A stretch of 64,000 nucleotides of DNA from Actinomadura macrotermitis (GCF_009604375.1 NZ_WEGH01000002.1:248001-312000), one strand, 5' to 3'; shown: positions 40,709 through 49,296, numbered from the stretch's first letter. The notes: generated by a model not told the origin, from the letters alone. Numbers and translations are program-made.

Positions 40709-41041
40709 TCAGGCCAGCACGTCGGTCGCCGCGTGGTCGGCGCCGCAGCCGTCGACGATGAGGATGTCGCCGCGGGAGTTGTCCGCGCGCAGCGGGATGA
40801 TCGCCTGGTACTCCGGCGAGTCGTACCAGGCGCGGGCCCGCGCCAGGTCGGGGAACCCGATGATGATCAGGTCGCCCGCCCAGTTCCCCTCCCGCACCTC
40901 GGCCCGGGCGCCGTGCACCAGGAACCGGCCGCCGTAGGGGGCGAGCGTCGCGTCGATGCGCTCCAGGTACTCGACGATCTGCGGTCCCATGGCGACCTCG
41001 TGCAGGTGTCCGACGGCGTAGGCGTTCAGGTTCGTGTCCAT
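40709..41041 (-). CDS. DUF1330 protein
   Basis: The product is 110 residues with an EthD/dabb-like ferredoxin fold. NAYAVGHLHEV, YLERIDATLAPYGGRFLVHG, and IIIGFPDLARARAWYDSPEYQAII are hallmark DUF1330 segments. These are small cytosolic proteins of unknown function, possibly monooxygenase-like. The gene ends 4 bp after the convergent membrane-protein gene. Confidence 0.92.
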   Translation of the reverse strand: MDTNLNAYAVGHLHEVAMGPQIVEYLERIDATLAPYGGRFLVHGARAEVREGNWAGDLIIIGFPDLARARAWYDSPEYQAIIPLRADNSRGDILIVDGCGADHAATDVLA

Positions 41042-41242
41042 GCCTTGATGATCGCCGCCGCCGCGCCGCCGGGGCGATGACCTGACAGGTAATGCCCGCC
41101 CCTACCCCGGCCGTTTATTCGGATGCACCATCCAGGCCCATCACCTACAGTGACGAACATGGCTTCGCCCCGTATCTCCTAGCCAGGACACCCGCTTTCA
41201 CGCCACACGTGTGTCCACAAGCCAGTACGGAGCGTTACCGCC

Positions 41243-42841
41243 ATGATCACCGTCAACGGCGCCGACGTGCGCGCCGGAGCCCGCCTCCTCCTGCACGACA
41301 TCTCCTTCCACGTCTCCCCCGGCGACCGGATCGGCCTGGTCGGCCGCAACGGCGCGGGCAAGACGACCCTGCTGGAGGTCCTGGCCGGACGGGCCCGTCC
41401 CGCCGCCGGGACCGTCACCCGCACCGGCCCCGTCGGCTACCTGCCGCAGGACCCGCGCGCGGCCGACCCGTCGGGGACCGTCACCGACCGCATCCTGTCC
41501 GCGCGCGGCCTGGACCTCGCCGTCCGGAAACTGCGCGAGGCCGAGGCCGCCATGGCCGAGGCGCACGGGCCCGCCCTGGAGCGCGCGATGAACGCCTACG
41601 CCCGCGCCGAGGCCCGCTTCCAGGCGGGCGGCGGCTACGCGGCCGAGGCCGAGGCCGCCCGCGTCGCCGCCGGGGTGGGGCTGCCCGCGGACGTCATGGA
41701 CCGCCCGGTCGGCGCCCTGTCCGGCGGGCAGCGGCGCCGGGTCGAGCTGGCCCGGATCCTGTTCGCCGGGCACGGGACGCTGCTGCTCGACGAGCCCACC
41801 AACCACCTGGACGCCGACTCGGTCGGCTGGCTGCGCGCCTTCCTGGCCGCGCACCAGGGCGGGCTCGTGCTGATCAGCCACGACACCGGCCTGCTCGCCG
41901 ACACCGTCAACCGCGTCTTCCACCTGGACCCGCACCGCACCACGCTCGACGTCCACAACACCGGCTGGCACGGCTACCTGGCGCAGCGCGACGCCGACGA
42001 GCGGCGCCGCAGGCGCGAACGCGCGAGCGCGGAGCGCAAGGCGGCCGCGCTGCACAGCCAGGCCGACCGGATGCGCGCGAACGTCGCGACGGCCGTCCAG
42101 GCCAAGAACATGGCGCGGCGCGCCGACCGGATGCTGGCGGACCTGGAGCCGGTGCGGCGCGCCGAGAAGGTCGCCCGCATCCGGCTGCCCGAGCCCGAAC
42201 CGTGCGGCCGCACGCCGCTCGGCGCGGCCGGCCTGACCAAGTCCTACAACGGCCGCCGGGTGCTGGACGGCGTCGACCTGGCGGTGGACCGCGGCGGCCG
42301 GCTGGTCGTCCTCGGCCTGAACGGCGCCGGGAAGACGACCCTGCTCCGCCTGCTGGCGGGCCGTGAACGCCCCGATGCGGGGCGGGTCGTGCACGGCCAC
42401 GGCCTGCGGCTCGGCTACTTCGCGCAGGAGCACGACACGCTCGACCCGTCCCGCACCGTCCTGCAGAACCTGACGGCGGCGGCCCCGCACCTCACCACCG
42501 GCGAGGCGCGCGGCGTGCTCGGCTCGTTCCTGTTCACCGGCGACGACGCCGGCAAACCCGCGCGGGTGCTGTCGGGCGGCGAGAAGACGCGGCTGGCGCT
42601 CGCCGGCCTCGTCCACTCGGGCGCCAACGTGCTGCTGCTGGACGAGCCCACCAACAACCTGGACCCGGCGTCACGCTCGGAGGTCCTCGCGGCGGTCGGC
42701 GCCTACCCGGGCGCCCTGGTCATGGTCACCCACGACGAGGGCGCCGTCGAGGCGTTGCGGCCGGACCGCGTCCTGCTGCTGCCGGACGGCACCGAGGACC
42801 TGTGGGGCGGCGGCCACCTGGACCTGGTGGCGCTGTCCTGA
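41243..42841 (+). CDS. ABC-F family ATPase
   Basis: The product is 532 residues with two nucleotide-binding domains and no membrane segments. The first has GRNGAGKTT, LSGGQRRRVELARIL and LLLDEPTNHLDAD; the second has GLNGAGKTT, LSGGEKTRLALAGL and LLLDEPTNNLDP. An arm/linker lies between them (about 245-300, Arg-rich). ABC-F proteins act on the ribosome, some relieving antibiotic stalling, others regulating translation. The exact subgroup is unknown. The start ATG is preceded by GGAGCG. Confidence 0.93.
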   Translation: MITVNGADVRAGARLLLHDISFHVSPGDRIGLVGRNGAGKTTLLEVLAGRARPAAGTVTRTGPVGYLPQDPRAADPSGTVTDRILSARGLDLAVRKLREAEAAMAEAHGPALERAMNAYARAEARFQAGGGYAAEAEAARVAAGVGLPADVMDRPVGALSGGQRRRVELARILFAGHGTLLLDEPTNHLDADSVGWLRAFLAAHQGGLVLISHDTGLLADTVNRVFHLDPHRTTLDVHNTGWHGYLAQRDADERRRRRERASAERKAAALHSQADRMRANVATAVQAKNMARRADRMLADLEPVRRAEKVARIRLPEPEPCGRTPLGAAGLTKSYNGRRVLDGVDLAVDRGGRLVVLGLNGAGKTTLLRLLAGRERPDAGRVVHGHGLRLGYFAQEHDTLDPSRTVLQNLTAAAPHLTTGEARGVLGSFLFTGDDAGKPARVLSGGEKTRLALAGLVHSGANVLLLDEPTNNLDPASRSEVLAAVGAYPGALVMVTHDEGAVEALRPDRVLLLPDGTEDLWGGGHLDLVALS

Positions 42842-42844
42842 CCG

Positions 42845-43222
42845 TCAGACGGCGGCGAGGTTCGGCGCGGTGCGCGCCTGGGCGAGCGAGTCGTGCACGG
42901 TGAAGGCGCGGTCCAGGCCGGTGATGCGCAGCAGCTTGCGGACCGGCGGCCGCGGCGCGGCCAGCGACAGCCCGAGCCGGTGCGCCCGCGCCCGGCGGCG
43001 CGCGCCGACCAGCAGGGCCAGGCCGGCCGCGTCGCAGAACGACACCCCGGACAGGTCGACGACCACCGGGGCGGCGGCCTGGTCCAGCGCGACCAGCATC
43101 CGCTCGCGCAGCGCGGCCGTGGTGGCCAGGTCCAGCTCACCGCTCAGCGCGATGACGGTGTGGCCGGGGAGGTGCCGGCTGGTCAGGGTGACCCGGTCCT
43201 CGATGATGGTGCCGGCGTGCAT
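42845..43222 (-). CDS. STAS-domain anti-sigma factor antagonist
   Basis: The product is 125 residues, almost entirely one STAS domain: VIALSGELDLATTAALRERM, then VVVDLSGVSFCDAAGLALLVGARR. The Ser in DLSGVSFCD is the position that anti-sigma kinases phosphorylate in SpoIIAA/RsbV-type antagonists. When unphosphorylated it binds the anti-sigma factor and frees a sigma factor. No kinase or sigma gene is adjacent. The ATG at 43222 has GGAGAATCC upstream. Confidence 0.92.
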   Translation of the reverse strand: MHAGTIIEDRVTLTSRHLPGHTVIALSGELDLATTAALRERMLVALDQAAAPVVVDLSGVSFCDAAGLALLVGARRRARAHRLGLSLAAPRPPVRKLLRITGLDRAFTVHDSLAQARTAPNLAAV

Positions 43223-43507
43223 GGATTCTCCGATCAGAAAAGGTCGAGCGGCACGGCGGGGCCGTGCCCGAGCCGGCGGAGGGCGCTGCGGCTCGCTGGT
43301 GCAGGTCCGGGCCATGACGCCCGCCTCCAGGGGGCCGGTCATGTCCACAGAACCTGGCGGGGTCCCCCTGCGGGGGACCGTGAAGTCTGTGTACCTGGGC
43401 CGCGCCGGCTGCTGCCGCTCCGCTGTCGCCCTTGGTAGACCTGACTGTACACCCTTCCCGGGATACATACCGTTACCTGTTATCTACAAACTGCCACAAA
43501 AGCGGCA

Positions 43508-43855
43508 TCAACAGGTGGAATGGAAGAGGCCGCCGGCGTCCGCGAGGCCGTTGAAGAGCTCGACGGCCGCCCGCGTCTCCGCCACGTGCACCTCCACCCC
43601 CGCCTCGCGCAGGAAGTCCAGCGCCTCCTGCGTCGTGCGCAGGCGCAGCTCCATGCCCTGGCTGAGCACCACGACCCGGCTCCCGCGCTCCACCAGCTCC
43701 CGGACGTCGGCGACCTGGATGCCCGGCTCGTGCCTGGTGCCCGTCTCGTTCCAGTCCCACTCCCGGCCGCCGCCGGGCCACAGCTTGAAGTCCCGGCCCG
43801 TCCCGAGGCCCTCGACGTCCAACCGCCCCCAGGACACATGCGTGATGCGCGGCAC
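43508..43855 (-). CDS. Mth938/NDUFAF3-like domain protein
   Basis: The product is 115 residues. PRITHVSWGRLDVEGLGTG, DFKLWPGGGREWDW, ETGTRHEPGIQ and VVVLSQGMELRLRT are conserved in the MTH938-like family, and the final GGLFHSTC is typical of actinobacterial members. The fold is known but no activity is established. The GTG at 43855 has GGGGCGGAGC upstream. It lies divergent to a DUF4232 gene with 74 bp between. Confidence 0.88.
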   Translation of the reverse strand: MPRITHVSWGRLDVEGLGTGRDFKLWPGGGREWDWNETGTRHEPGIQVADVRELVERGSRVVVLSQGMELRLRTTQEALDFLREAGVEVHVAETRAAVELFNGLADAGGLFHSTC

Positions 43856-43929
43856 CGCTCCGCCCCTTCCAGCGTCCAAGATCGACTGGAATGATCTTCC
43901 AGCCTGAACCACCCTACGAAGGAGACGGC

Positions 43930-44511
43930 TTGAACCGCCGCGTGATCCTCTGCGTGGCCGCCGGAGCGGCCCTCGGCTCACTCATCACCGGATGCCGCGC
44001 CGGCGACTCCGGCCCGCTCGCGGGCCCGACCACCGAGCCCGACCGCACCACGACCGGAAGCGGCCAGCGCGCCACCAGCGGCCACCGCCCCGTCGCGGGC
44101 CTGGTCACCCGCTGCCACACCTCCGGCCTGCGCGGCCGCTTCGGCACCTACAACAGCGCCGCCGGCCTCGCCGACACCGACCTGATCATCACCAACGTCT
44201 CCGGCGCCTCCTGCCGCGTGCAGGGCTGGCCCGGCCTCGGCAGCTACAACGCCTCCGGCGACCGCCTGCTCGGCACCGTCAAGCGGATCGAGGGTCCCGG
44301 CGCCGGCTTCACCCTCCGGCCCGGCGCCAGCGCGTCCGCCCAGATCAGGTGGTCGCTGCCGCCCCGCGTCGACGGCGCGGCCGAGGCCATCGCCCCCTAC
44401 TGGCTGAACGTCATCCCGCCGGACGAGACGACCTCCCTGCGGCTGCGCTGGAGCTTCGGCACGGTCGGCATGAACGGCGCCATGGAGATCACCCCCTTCC
44501 GGCCCGCCTGA
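43930..44511 (+). CDS. DUF4232 lipoprotein
   Basis: The product is 193 residues. The signal peptide ends in the lipobox ITGC, so it is lipid-anchored outside. A short Thr/Gly linker leads to a DUF4232 domain (TRCHTSGLRGRFGTYNSAAGLADTDLIITNVSGASCRVQGWPGLG). It is a paralogue of the gene at 5061-5759. The start TTG has AAGGAG seven bases before. The next gene, a L,D-transpeptidase, is 85 bp downstream and could share an envelope role. Confidence 0.88.
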   Translation: MNRRVILCVAAGAALGSLITGCRAGDSGPLAGPTTEPDRTTTGSGQRATSGHRPVAGLVTRCHTSGLRGRFGTYNSAAGLADTDLIITNVSGASCRVQGWPGLGSYNASGDRLLGTVKRIEGPGAGFTLRPGASASAQIRWSLPPRVDGAAEAIAPYWLNVIPPDETTSLRLRWSFGTVGMNGAMEITPFRPA

Positions 44512-44596
44512 CAACGTTTCGGTGACTCGCCTTCACCGAAGGCGGGTCCCGGTACAAGATGCATCCGTCGAAGCCCATCGAGAACAGAGAGTCCGC

Positions 44597-45274
44597 ATGC
44601 GCCTGCAGCTCGCCCTGGTAGCCCTCACCGCCGCATCGGCCGCCCTCGTCGCCACCCCGGCCCAGGCCGCGGCGCACCCCGTCCTCAAACCGGGCGCCAA
44701 GGGCAAGCACGTCACCTACCTGCAGAAGGCCCTGAAGGCCCGCCACTACGACCCGGGCGCGATCAACGGCCGCTACGGGCAGGACCTGCGCTTCGCCGTC
44801 CTGGCGTTCCAGAAGGTCAACGGCCTCAAGCCGACCGGCACCGTCGGCGGCGGCACCTGGAGCGCCCTCGCCCACCCGCGCAACCCGGCCCGCATCATCT
44901 CGGGCGGCGCCGCGAACCGGGTCGAGGTCTCCAAGAAGCACCAGCTGGTCGTCGTCTACAGGAACGACAAGGTCCAGCTGATCACCCTCACCTCCACCGG
45001 CTCGGGCAAGCGCTACTGCTACAAGGGCTCCTGCTCGATCGCCAGGACGCCCTCGGGGGACTTCAAGGTCTACCGCAAGATCAACGGCGTGCGGCACGCC
45101 CCGCTCGGCACGCTGTACAAGCCGCTGTACTTCTACAAGGGGTACGCGCTGCACGGCTCCCCGAGCGTCCCGCTGTACCCGGCGTCGCACGGGTGCGCGC
45201 GGCTGCCGATGCGCCACACGGCCGACCTCGTCTTCAAGATCGTCCCCATCGGCACCCGCGTCTACGTCCGATGA
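44597..45274 (+). CDS. Secreted L,D-transpeptidase with peptidoglycan-binding domain
   Basis: The product is 225 residues. A signal peptide (LQLALVALTAASAALVATPAQA) precedes a PG_binding_1 domain (about 32-90: LKPGAKGKHVTYLQKALKARHYDPGAINGRYGQDLRFAVLAFQ). The C-terminal YkuD catalytic domain contains HGSPSVPLYPASHGCARLPM, with the active-site Cys and His. It crosslinks meso-DAP stems in the cell wall. Export to the envelope fits the adjacent lipoprotein gene. The ATG at 44597 was chosen because it begins the signal peptide. Confidence 0.95.
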   Translation: MRLQLALVALTAASAALVATPAQAAAHPVLKPGAKGKHVTYLQKALKARHYDPGAINGRYGQDLRFAVLAFQKVNGLKPTGTVGGGTWSALAHPRNPARIISGGAANRVEVSKKHQLVVVYRNDKVQLITLTSTGSGKRYCYKGSCSIARTPSGDFKVYRKINGVRHAPLGTLYKPLYFYKGYALHGSPSVPLYPASHGCARLPMRHTADLVFKIVPIGTRVYVR

Positions 45275-45324
45275 GTTCCGCGGCTCCTCGGGGTCACTCC
45301 TCACACCGACCTTGAGGAGCCGCC

Positions 45325-46146
45325 ATGCCGTCCGTCCTGCTGTCCGACCTGGCCATCCCCGAATCGCCCCGCTGGCACGAGGACCGCCTCTGGTTCGCCA
45401 ACTGGGGCACCGGCGAGATCATCGCCGTCTCCCCCACCGGCGAACCCGAGGTCATGGCCCGCACACCAGGCCCCTTGCCCTACTCCTTCGCCTGGCTGCC
45501 GGGCGGCGAACTCCGCGTGATCTCGGGCCCCACCGCGTCCCTCCTGGACGCCTCCCAGAACGTCGTGGCCGACCTGAGCCACCTGTCCAAGGGCTTCAAC
45601 GAGATCGTCATCGACGCCCGGGGCAACACCTACGTCAACGCGGTCGGCTTCGACATGATGGCGGGCGAGCCGCCGGCCCCGGGCATCATCGCCCTGATCA
45701 CCCCGGACGGCACCGCGCGCCAGGTGGCCGCCGACATCGCCTTCGGCAACGGCATGGCCATCACGCCGGACGGCGCGACGCTGATCGTCGCCGAGTCCTA
45801 CGCCAACCGCCTCACAGCTTTCACGATCACCCAGGACGGCTCTCTAACAAACCGCCGCACCTGGGCCGACGTGGGCGACGACCACCCAGACGGCATCTGC
45901 CTCGACGCCGAGGGAGCCGTCTGGTACGCCGACGTCGGCAACCGGCACTGCGTCCGCGTGGCCGAAGGAGGCAAGGTCCTCCAGACCGTCGAGGCGGACC
46001 AGGGCTGCTTCGCCTGCATGCTGGGCGGCACGACGCTCTTCATCCTCACCGCCGCCTGGACCGGCGCAGAGAACATCCTGACCGCACCCCGCACAGGCCA
46101 GATCCTCACCACCGAAGCCCCGGCACCCCACGCCGGCCATCCCTGA
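45325..46146 (+). CDS. SMP-30/gluconolactonase-like protein
   Basis: The product is 273 residues with beta-propeller features: IPESPRWHEDRLWFANWGTGEI (metal Glu), FGNGMAITPDGATLIVAESYANRLTAF and DHPDGICLDAEGAVWYADVGN (metal Asp). This matches the SMP-30/gluconolactonase/LRE family, lactone hydrolases that need a divalent metal. No signal peptide is seen. AGGAGCC precedes the ATG. A mosaic fragment similar to its 3' end lies at 47089-47133. The substrate is unknown. Confidence 0.92.
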   Translation: MPSVLLSDLAIPESPRWHEDRLWFANWGTGEIIAVSPTGEPEVMARTPGPLPYSFAWLPGGELRVISGPTASLLDASQNVVADLSHLSKGFNEIVIDARGNTYVNAVGFDMMAGEPPAPGIIALITPDGTARQVAADIAFGNGMAITPDGATLIVAESYANRLTAFTITQDGSLTNRRTWADVGDDHPDGICLDAEGAVWYADVGNRHCVRVAEGGKVLQTVEADQGCFACMLGGTTLFILTAAWTGAENILTAPRTGQILTTEAPAPHAGHP

Positions 46147-46385
46147 CCCGTGAGGTTGAGCCCACCACTCAGGAAGAAAAGATTCACTCCCGAAAACAAA
46201 AACATCCTGACCACCACCGGCCCCAACAGAACAAAGCCGCAGGTCATCCCCATATCCGACCTACCCAAAGCCGAACCCGTTCAGCAATGAAATGACTACG
46301 CAGCGCCATTTCCCTTCTCTCGACAGCGTGCTGACACCTGGTTAACCTCCCTGTTGCCGTCCACCGACGCAGGAGGAGACCGCAC

Positions 46386-46730
46386 ATGGCGACCGCGTAC
46401 TTCGCGTTCCAGCAGCACCGCGACCAGGAGTTCGTCTTCGAGCTCAACGACGACGAGCTCATCGAGAAGGCGCGCAAGATCGTGAAGGGCGAGGAGAAGA
46501 ACTCGGTTCACGTCATCGGCCGGATCAAGCACGGCACCAAGCCGTACAACCCCCGCTGGAGCTACCACCTCGACCCCGCGACGATCAACTTCTTCGAGGT
46601 GGCGATCGAGGTCTGCGACGCCAACATGCAGTACGTGGAGGACCACCTGGACGAGGCGGGCGGCGCGTTCCTGCCCGGCGGCCACTGGTGCCCGTGGGAC
46701 TCACGCGTCACCCGCGAGGTCACCCCGTAG
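46386..46730 (+). CDS. BP74-like protein
   Basis: The product is 114 residues: YFAFQQHRDQEFVFELNDDELIEKARKIVKGEE, then HVIGRIKHGTKPYNPRWSYHLDP, FFEVAIEVCDANMQYVEDHLDE and ending in HWCPWDSRVTREV. This resembles the N-terminal domain of the eukaryotic BP74 (calmodulin-binding) family found in some bacteria, an assignment from memory. The cytosolic product has no signal peptide. The start ATG has AGGAGGAG upstream. A role in binding or signalling is unproven. Confidence 0.7.
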   Translation: MATAYFAFQQHRDQEFVFELNDDELIEKARKIVKGEEKNSVHVIGRIKHGTKPYNPRWSYHLDPATINFFEVAIEVCDANMQYVEDHLDEAGGAFLPGGHWCPWDSRVTREVTP

Positions 46731-46975
46731 ACTCCCGCCGCCGACAGCCGCAGCCCCGGAGCGAACCACCGCCAGGCGCAAGCTCCAGGGCTGCGACGCC
46801 CCCTTCCGCGACCGACGGACGAGCCGCAAGAACCGCCCTCTTGCGCCGGTTCACGCTTCCGCAAGCAGTCAGCTTGGAAGAAGCAGCCTGAGGAGCCGCA
46901 CGCCCGCAGCCCCTCCACGGCCAAGGCCCGAGCCTCGACCTGCCGGGCGGCGCACCTACCTAAGCCACAAAGCCT

Positions 46976-47074
46976 GAATCGACCGCCCGTTCTCGATCAC
47001 CGGCACTCTCTTCAAGAGGCCGCTCCACGGCATGCCGCAAACCGCCAGATGTACGACCGCCCCGCCTCCTGAGC
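46976..47074 (+). pseudogene. Fragment of an alkB-like gene
   Basis: The bases match, with substitutions and a small deletion, the AlkB-like gene at about 47955-48075: GATCACCGGC, then CTCTTCAAGAGGC against CTCTTCGAGAGGC, then GCCAGATGTACGACCGC. It is out of frame and lacks the rest of the gene. It is a duplicated, decayed piece of the gene that lies about 1 kb downstream. Other bases between 46731 and 46976 show no recognisable feature. Confidence 0.65.
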
Positions 47075-47088
47075 TCCGGAGGAAATCG

Positions 47089-47133
47089 ACCGTCTCCCGC
47101 ACAGGCCAGATCCCCACCACCAAAGCCCGCGCT
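47089..47133 (+). pseudogene. Fragment of the SMP-30-like gene 3' end
   Basis: CCCGCACAGGCCAGATC followed by CACCACC and AAGCCC match the end of the SMP-30-like gene at about 46088-46128. Next to the alkB fragment it forms a mosaic of pieces of two neighbouring genes in one 160-bp stretch. Confidence 0.65.
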
Positions 47134-47141
47134 CAGCCATT

Positions 47142-47606
47142 TCAGCGCTCAGCCGGGTGGAAGTCGTAGGGCTCGGAGTCGTACACGTAGTAGACGCAGT
47201 CGGCACCCTGAGCGCACTTGCCCCAGTGCACCGCCTTCGACGGGTAGTACAGGAAGTCACCCGCCCCGACCCGGTAGGTCTTCTTCCCCGCCACGTGCCA
47301 CAGCATGACGCCCGAGACCCCGACCACGTGCTCCGGGCTGGTGTGCCAGTGCGGCGGGAAGGGAGTGCCGGCCTTGAGGGTGAACATCGCCTCCGAGGGC
47401 CCGGACTTCGGATCGCCCTTCAACTGGACGAAAGTGCACCCCGCCAGCCCTTCACAGGGCGACCCCTTTTCCTTGTGGCCGTGATAGACGACGCGATCCG
47501 CAGCCGGCACGGGACGCGACTCGGCGAGCGAACTGGCCGTTCCGGTAGCCATGAGGGCCAGCGAGCCGGCCATCGTGGCAAGGATCATCTTCGTGCGCAT
47601 GCCCAT
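47142..47606 (-). CDS. Secreted cupin-domain protein
   Basis: The product is 154 residues. A signal peptide (KMILATMAGSLALMATGTASSLA) precedes a single cupin domain: FTLKAGTPFPPHWHTSPEHVVGVSGVMLWHVAG with HWH and E/H metal ligands, then YPSKAVHWGKC. Two Cys pairs (CEGLAGC and CAQGADC) may stabilise the extracellular domain. The role (enzyme or binding protein) is unknown. Two nearly identical palindromic operators at 47632-47679 lie immediately upstream, so expression is tightly regulated, probably by a TetR-type repressor encoded elsewhere. A start six bases downstream is also possible. Confidence 0.88.
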   Translation of the reverse strand: MGMRTKMILATMAGSLALMATGTASSLAESRPVPAADRVVYHGHKEKGSPCEGLAGCTFVQLKGDPKSGPSEAMFTLKAGTPFPPHWHTSPEHVVGVSGVMLWHVAGKKTYRVGAGDFLYYPSKAVHWGKCAQGADCVYYVYDSEPYDFHPAER

Positions 47607-47631
47607 CCCCTGCTCCGAGACTCCAGAATAA

Positions 47632-47679
47632 GCGGACCACAGTCCGCATATTTCGGCAAGCTAGCGGACCAAAGTCCGC
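47632..47679. promoter_or_regulatory. Twin palindromic operators before the cupin gene
   Basis: GCGGACCACAGTCCGC (47632-47647) and GCGGACCAAAGTCCGC (47664-47679) are two perfect-arm palindromes whose centres lie 32 bp apart, about three helical turns. The CGGAC/GTCCG symmetry is characteristic of TetR-type repressor sites in actinomycetes. No TetR gene is adjacent, so the regulator is likely elsewhere. Confidence 0.75.
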
Positions 47680-47813
47680 TTAGTCAAGCCCCCAGAGACG
47701 AGGCACGCCGAGCAGCCCCCTCCATCCCGCAGCCAGACGAACACCGCCGACGCCGCACCGACCGGTCCCGACGCCCACCAGCCACCACGGACACCCCGGA
47801 GACGCCCCCATAC

Positions 47814-47829
47814 TCGAACAGAGTTTCGA
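47814..47829 (+). promoter_or_regulatory. LexA/SOS-box-like palindrome before alkB-like gene
   Basis: TCGAACAGAGTTTCGA matches the actinobacterial/Bacillus-type SOS box TCGAAC-N4-GTTCGA at 11 of 12 fixed positions. It lies within a larger TACTCGAA/TTCGAGTA dyad (47811-47832), 10 bp before the ATG. LexA control would fit a DNA-repair gene; binding is inferred. Confidence 0.55.
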
Positions 47830-47842
47830 GTACCCTGGAGGC

Positions 47843-48478
47843 ATGAGAGGCGTCTTCCAAGGCTCCCTGCTGGACTCTCCCGACGACGAGCCGGGCCCTG
47901 GCCCCCTGGGCGACACGGTCCAGCGCACCCACCTGGGCCAAGGCGCCTGGATCGACCTCCGCCCGTCCTGGATCACCGGCGCCGACTCCCTCTTCGAGAG
48001 GCTGCTCCACGCGGTCCCCTGGCGGGCCGAGAGCCGCCAGATGTACGACCGCGTCGTGGACGTCCCCCGCCTCCTCAGCTTCTACAGGGAAGGCATGACG
48101 CTCCCCGACCCGATCCTCACCGAAGCCAACGAGGCCCTGAACGCCCACTACGCCCCCGAGCTGGGCGAGCCCTTCGTCACCGCCGGCCTCTGCCTCTACC
48201 GGGACAACCGCGACAGCGTCTCGTGGCACGGCGACCAGGTAGGCCGCGGCGCGACCGAGGACACCATGATCGCGATCGTCTCCCTGGGCACCCCACGCCC
48301 CCTGCTGCTCCGCCCCCGCTCCGGAGACGCCCCCACCATCCGCCACGACCTGGGCCACGGCGACCTGCTTGTCATGGGCGGCAGCTGCCAACGCACCTGG
48401 GAACACGCGATCCCGAAGAGCACCCGCCCCTGCGGCCCGCGCATCAGCATCCAGTACCGCCCCCACAACGTCCGCTGA
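47843..48478 (+). CDS. AlkB-like 2-oxoglutarate/Fe(II) dioxygenase
   Basis: The product is 211 residues. The double-stranded beta-helix core shows HxD in VSWHGDQVG and the distal His in WEHAIPK, followed by the 2-oxoglutarate-binding Arg in RISIQYR. LCLYRDNRDSVSWHGD and DLLVMGGSCQRTWEHAIP are typical of AlkB family demethylases that repair alkylated DNA or RNA bases. CTGGAGGC precedes the ATG. A LexA-like palindrome covers the region just upstream, hinting at SOS control. A decayed fragment of a related gene lies at 46976-47074. Confidence 0.93.
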   Translation: MRGVFQGSLLDSPDDEPGPGPLGDTVQRTHLGQGAWIDLRPSWITGADSLFERLLHAVPWRAESRQMYDRVVDVPRLLSFYREGMTLPDPILTEANEALNAHYAPELGEPFVTAGLCLYRDNRDSVSWHGDQVGRGATEDTMIAIVSLGTPRPLLLRPRSGDAPTIRHDLGHGDLLVMGGSCQRTWEHAIPKSTRPCGPRISIQYRPHNVR

Positions 48479-48719
48479 CGCCCGTCCGCCGCACGAAGCG
48501 GAGCTTCCGCTTACCAGAGGCCAGGAGGAAGGTCCCGAGGCTCGCGCAGCAGCCCGCCAAGCAGCCTTTGAACCCCTCAGCTATATGCGCCCTAGAGGGC
48601 AACGCGGCTTTCTGCGGCAAACTCGCCCGCAGTCGGCACCTCGAAGAGCAGTAGACCGCGTCGGCCCGCTGCCGGACGCCGACCCACACCGCGCAGTGCT
48701 TCCACGCGGTCATCGGCGC

Positions 48720-49160
48720 CTACCACCAGTTGAGAGGTCTCTCTTCCTTATCGAAGACGTTGCCGAAGGACCAGCCGCTTCCTGTGGTCTCTGACCATCC
48801 GTTCATGATCGCCTCGACGCGGGGAAAGCCGGCCTGCACAGGAACGGTGACGACCACGAACCGTCGATGGGACGGGGCCTCGACCAGCCCGCCTTCCGCG
48901 GCGAACGCTTTTCGCAACGCTTCGATCTGGTCGACGTCGAACGCATCCCGCTCGGCGAAGGACTGGATAGCCAGGTTCCCGCCTCGCTCGATGACCGAGA
49001 CGCGTCCATCATCATCGATTTCAACCAGGTCTCCAGCGGCGCAGCCATCGACCAGTGCGGGAGTCGCCTCCAAGCGATAGCGGCCACCCACGACCTGTGC
49101 GGCAGGAACCTGTTCATGGACCGGCTGCCCAGCCGAACTGATCCCGGCCAGAACGTTCAC
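48720..49160 (-). CDS. DUF4265-like protein
   Basis: The product is 146 residues and soluble. AGISSAGQPVHEQVPAAQVVGGRYRLEATPALVDGCAAGDLVEIDDDGRVSVIERGGNLAIQSF and a C-terminal segment with WSETTGSGWSFGNVFD resemble DUF4265 proteins of unknown function; the assignment is from memory. The GTG start at 49160 fits the family's N-terminus, but the ribosome site is weak, so an upstream start is possible. The interval 48479-48719 before its end holds no recognisable gene. Confidence 0.7.
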   Translation of the reverse strand: MNVLAGISSAGQPVHEQVPAAQVVGGRYRLEATPALVDGCAAGDLVEIDDDGRVSVIERGGNLAIQSFAERDAFDVDQIEALRKAFAAEGGLVEAPSHRRFVVVTVPVQAGFPRVEAIMNGWSETTGSGWSFGNVFDKEERPLNWW

Positions 49161-49296
49161 ATGCTGACGGCATCGACTATCAGGAGTCACAGAGCGACAT
49201 CCTCGCAGCAACCTGGCGGCCCGTTCTCACAGCCCTGGCCACCAGCAGAACGGGGCCGTGACACAAGTTCCAAGAAAGGCAGTGTGCGCCAAGAAC

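Noticed and set aside
45312..46295. Alternative plus-strand frame overlapping the SMP-30-like gene
   Set aside because: Arg/Pro/His-rich translation with no motif, whereas the other frame encodes a clear beta-propeller protein with a ribosome site.
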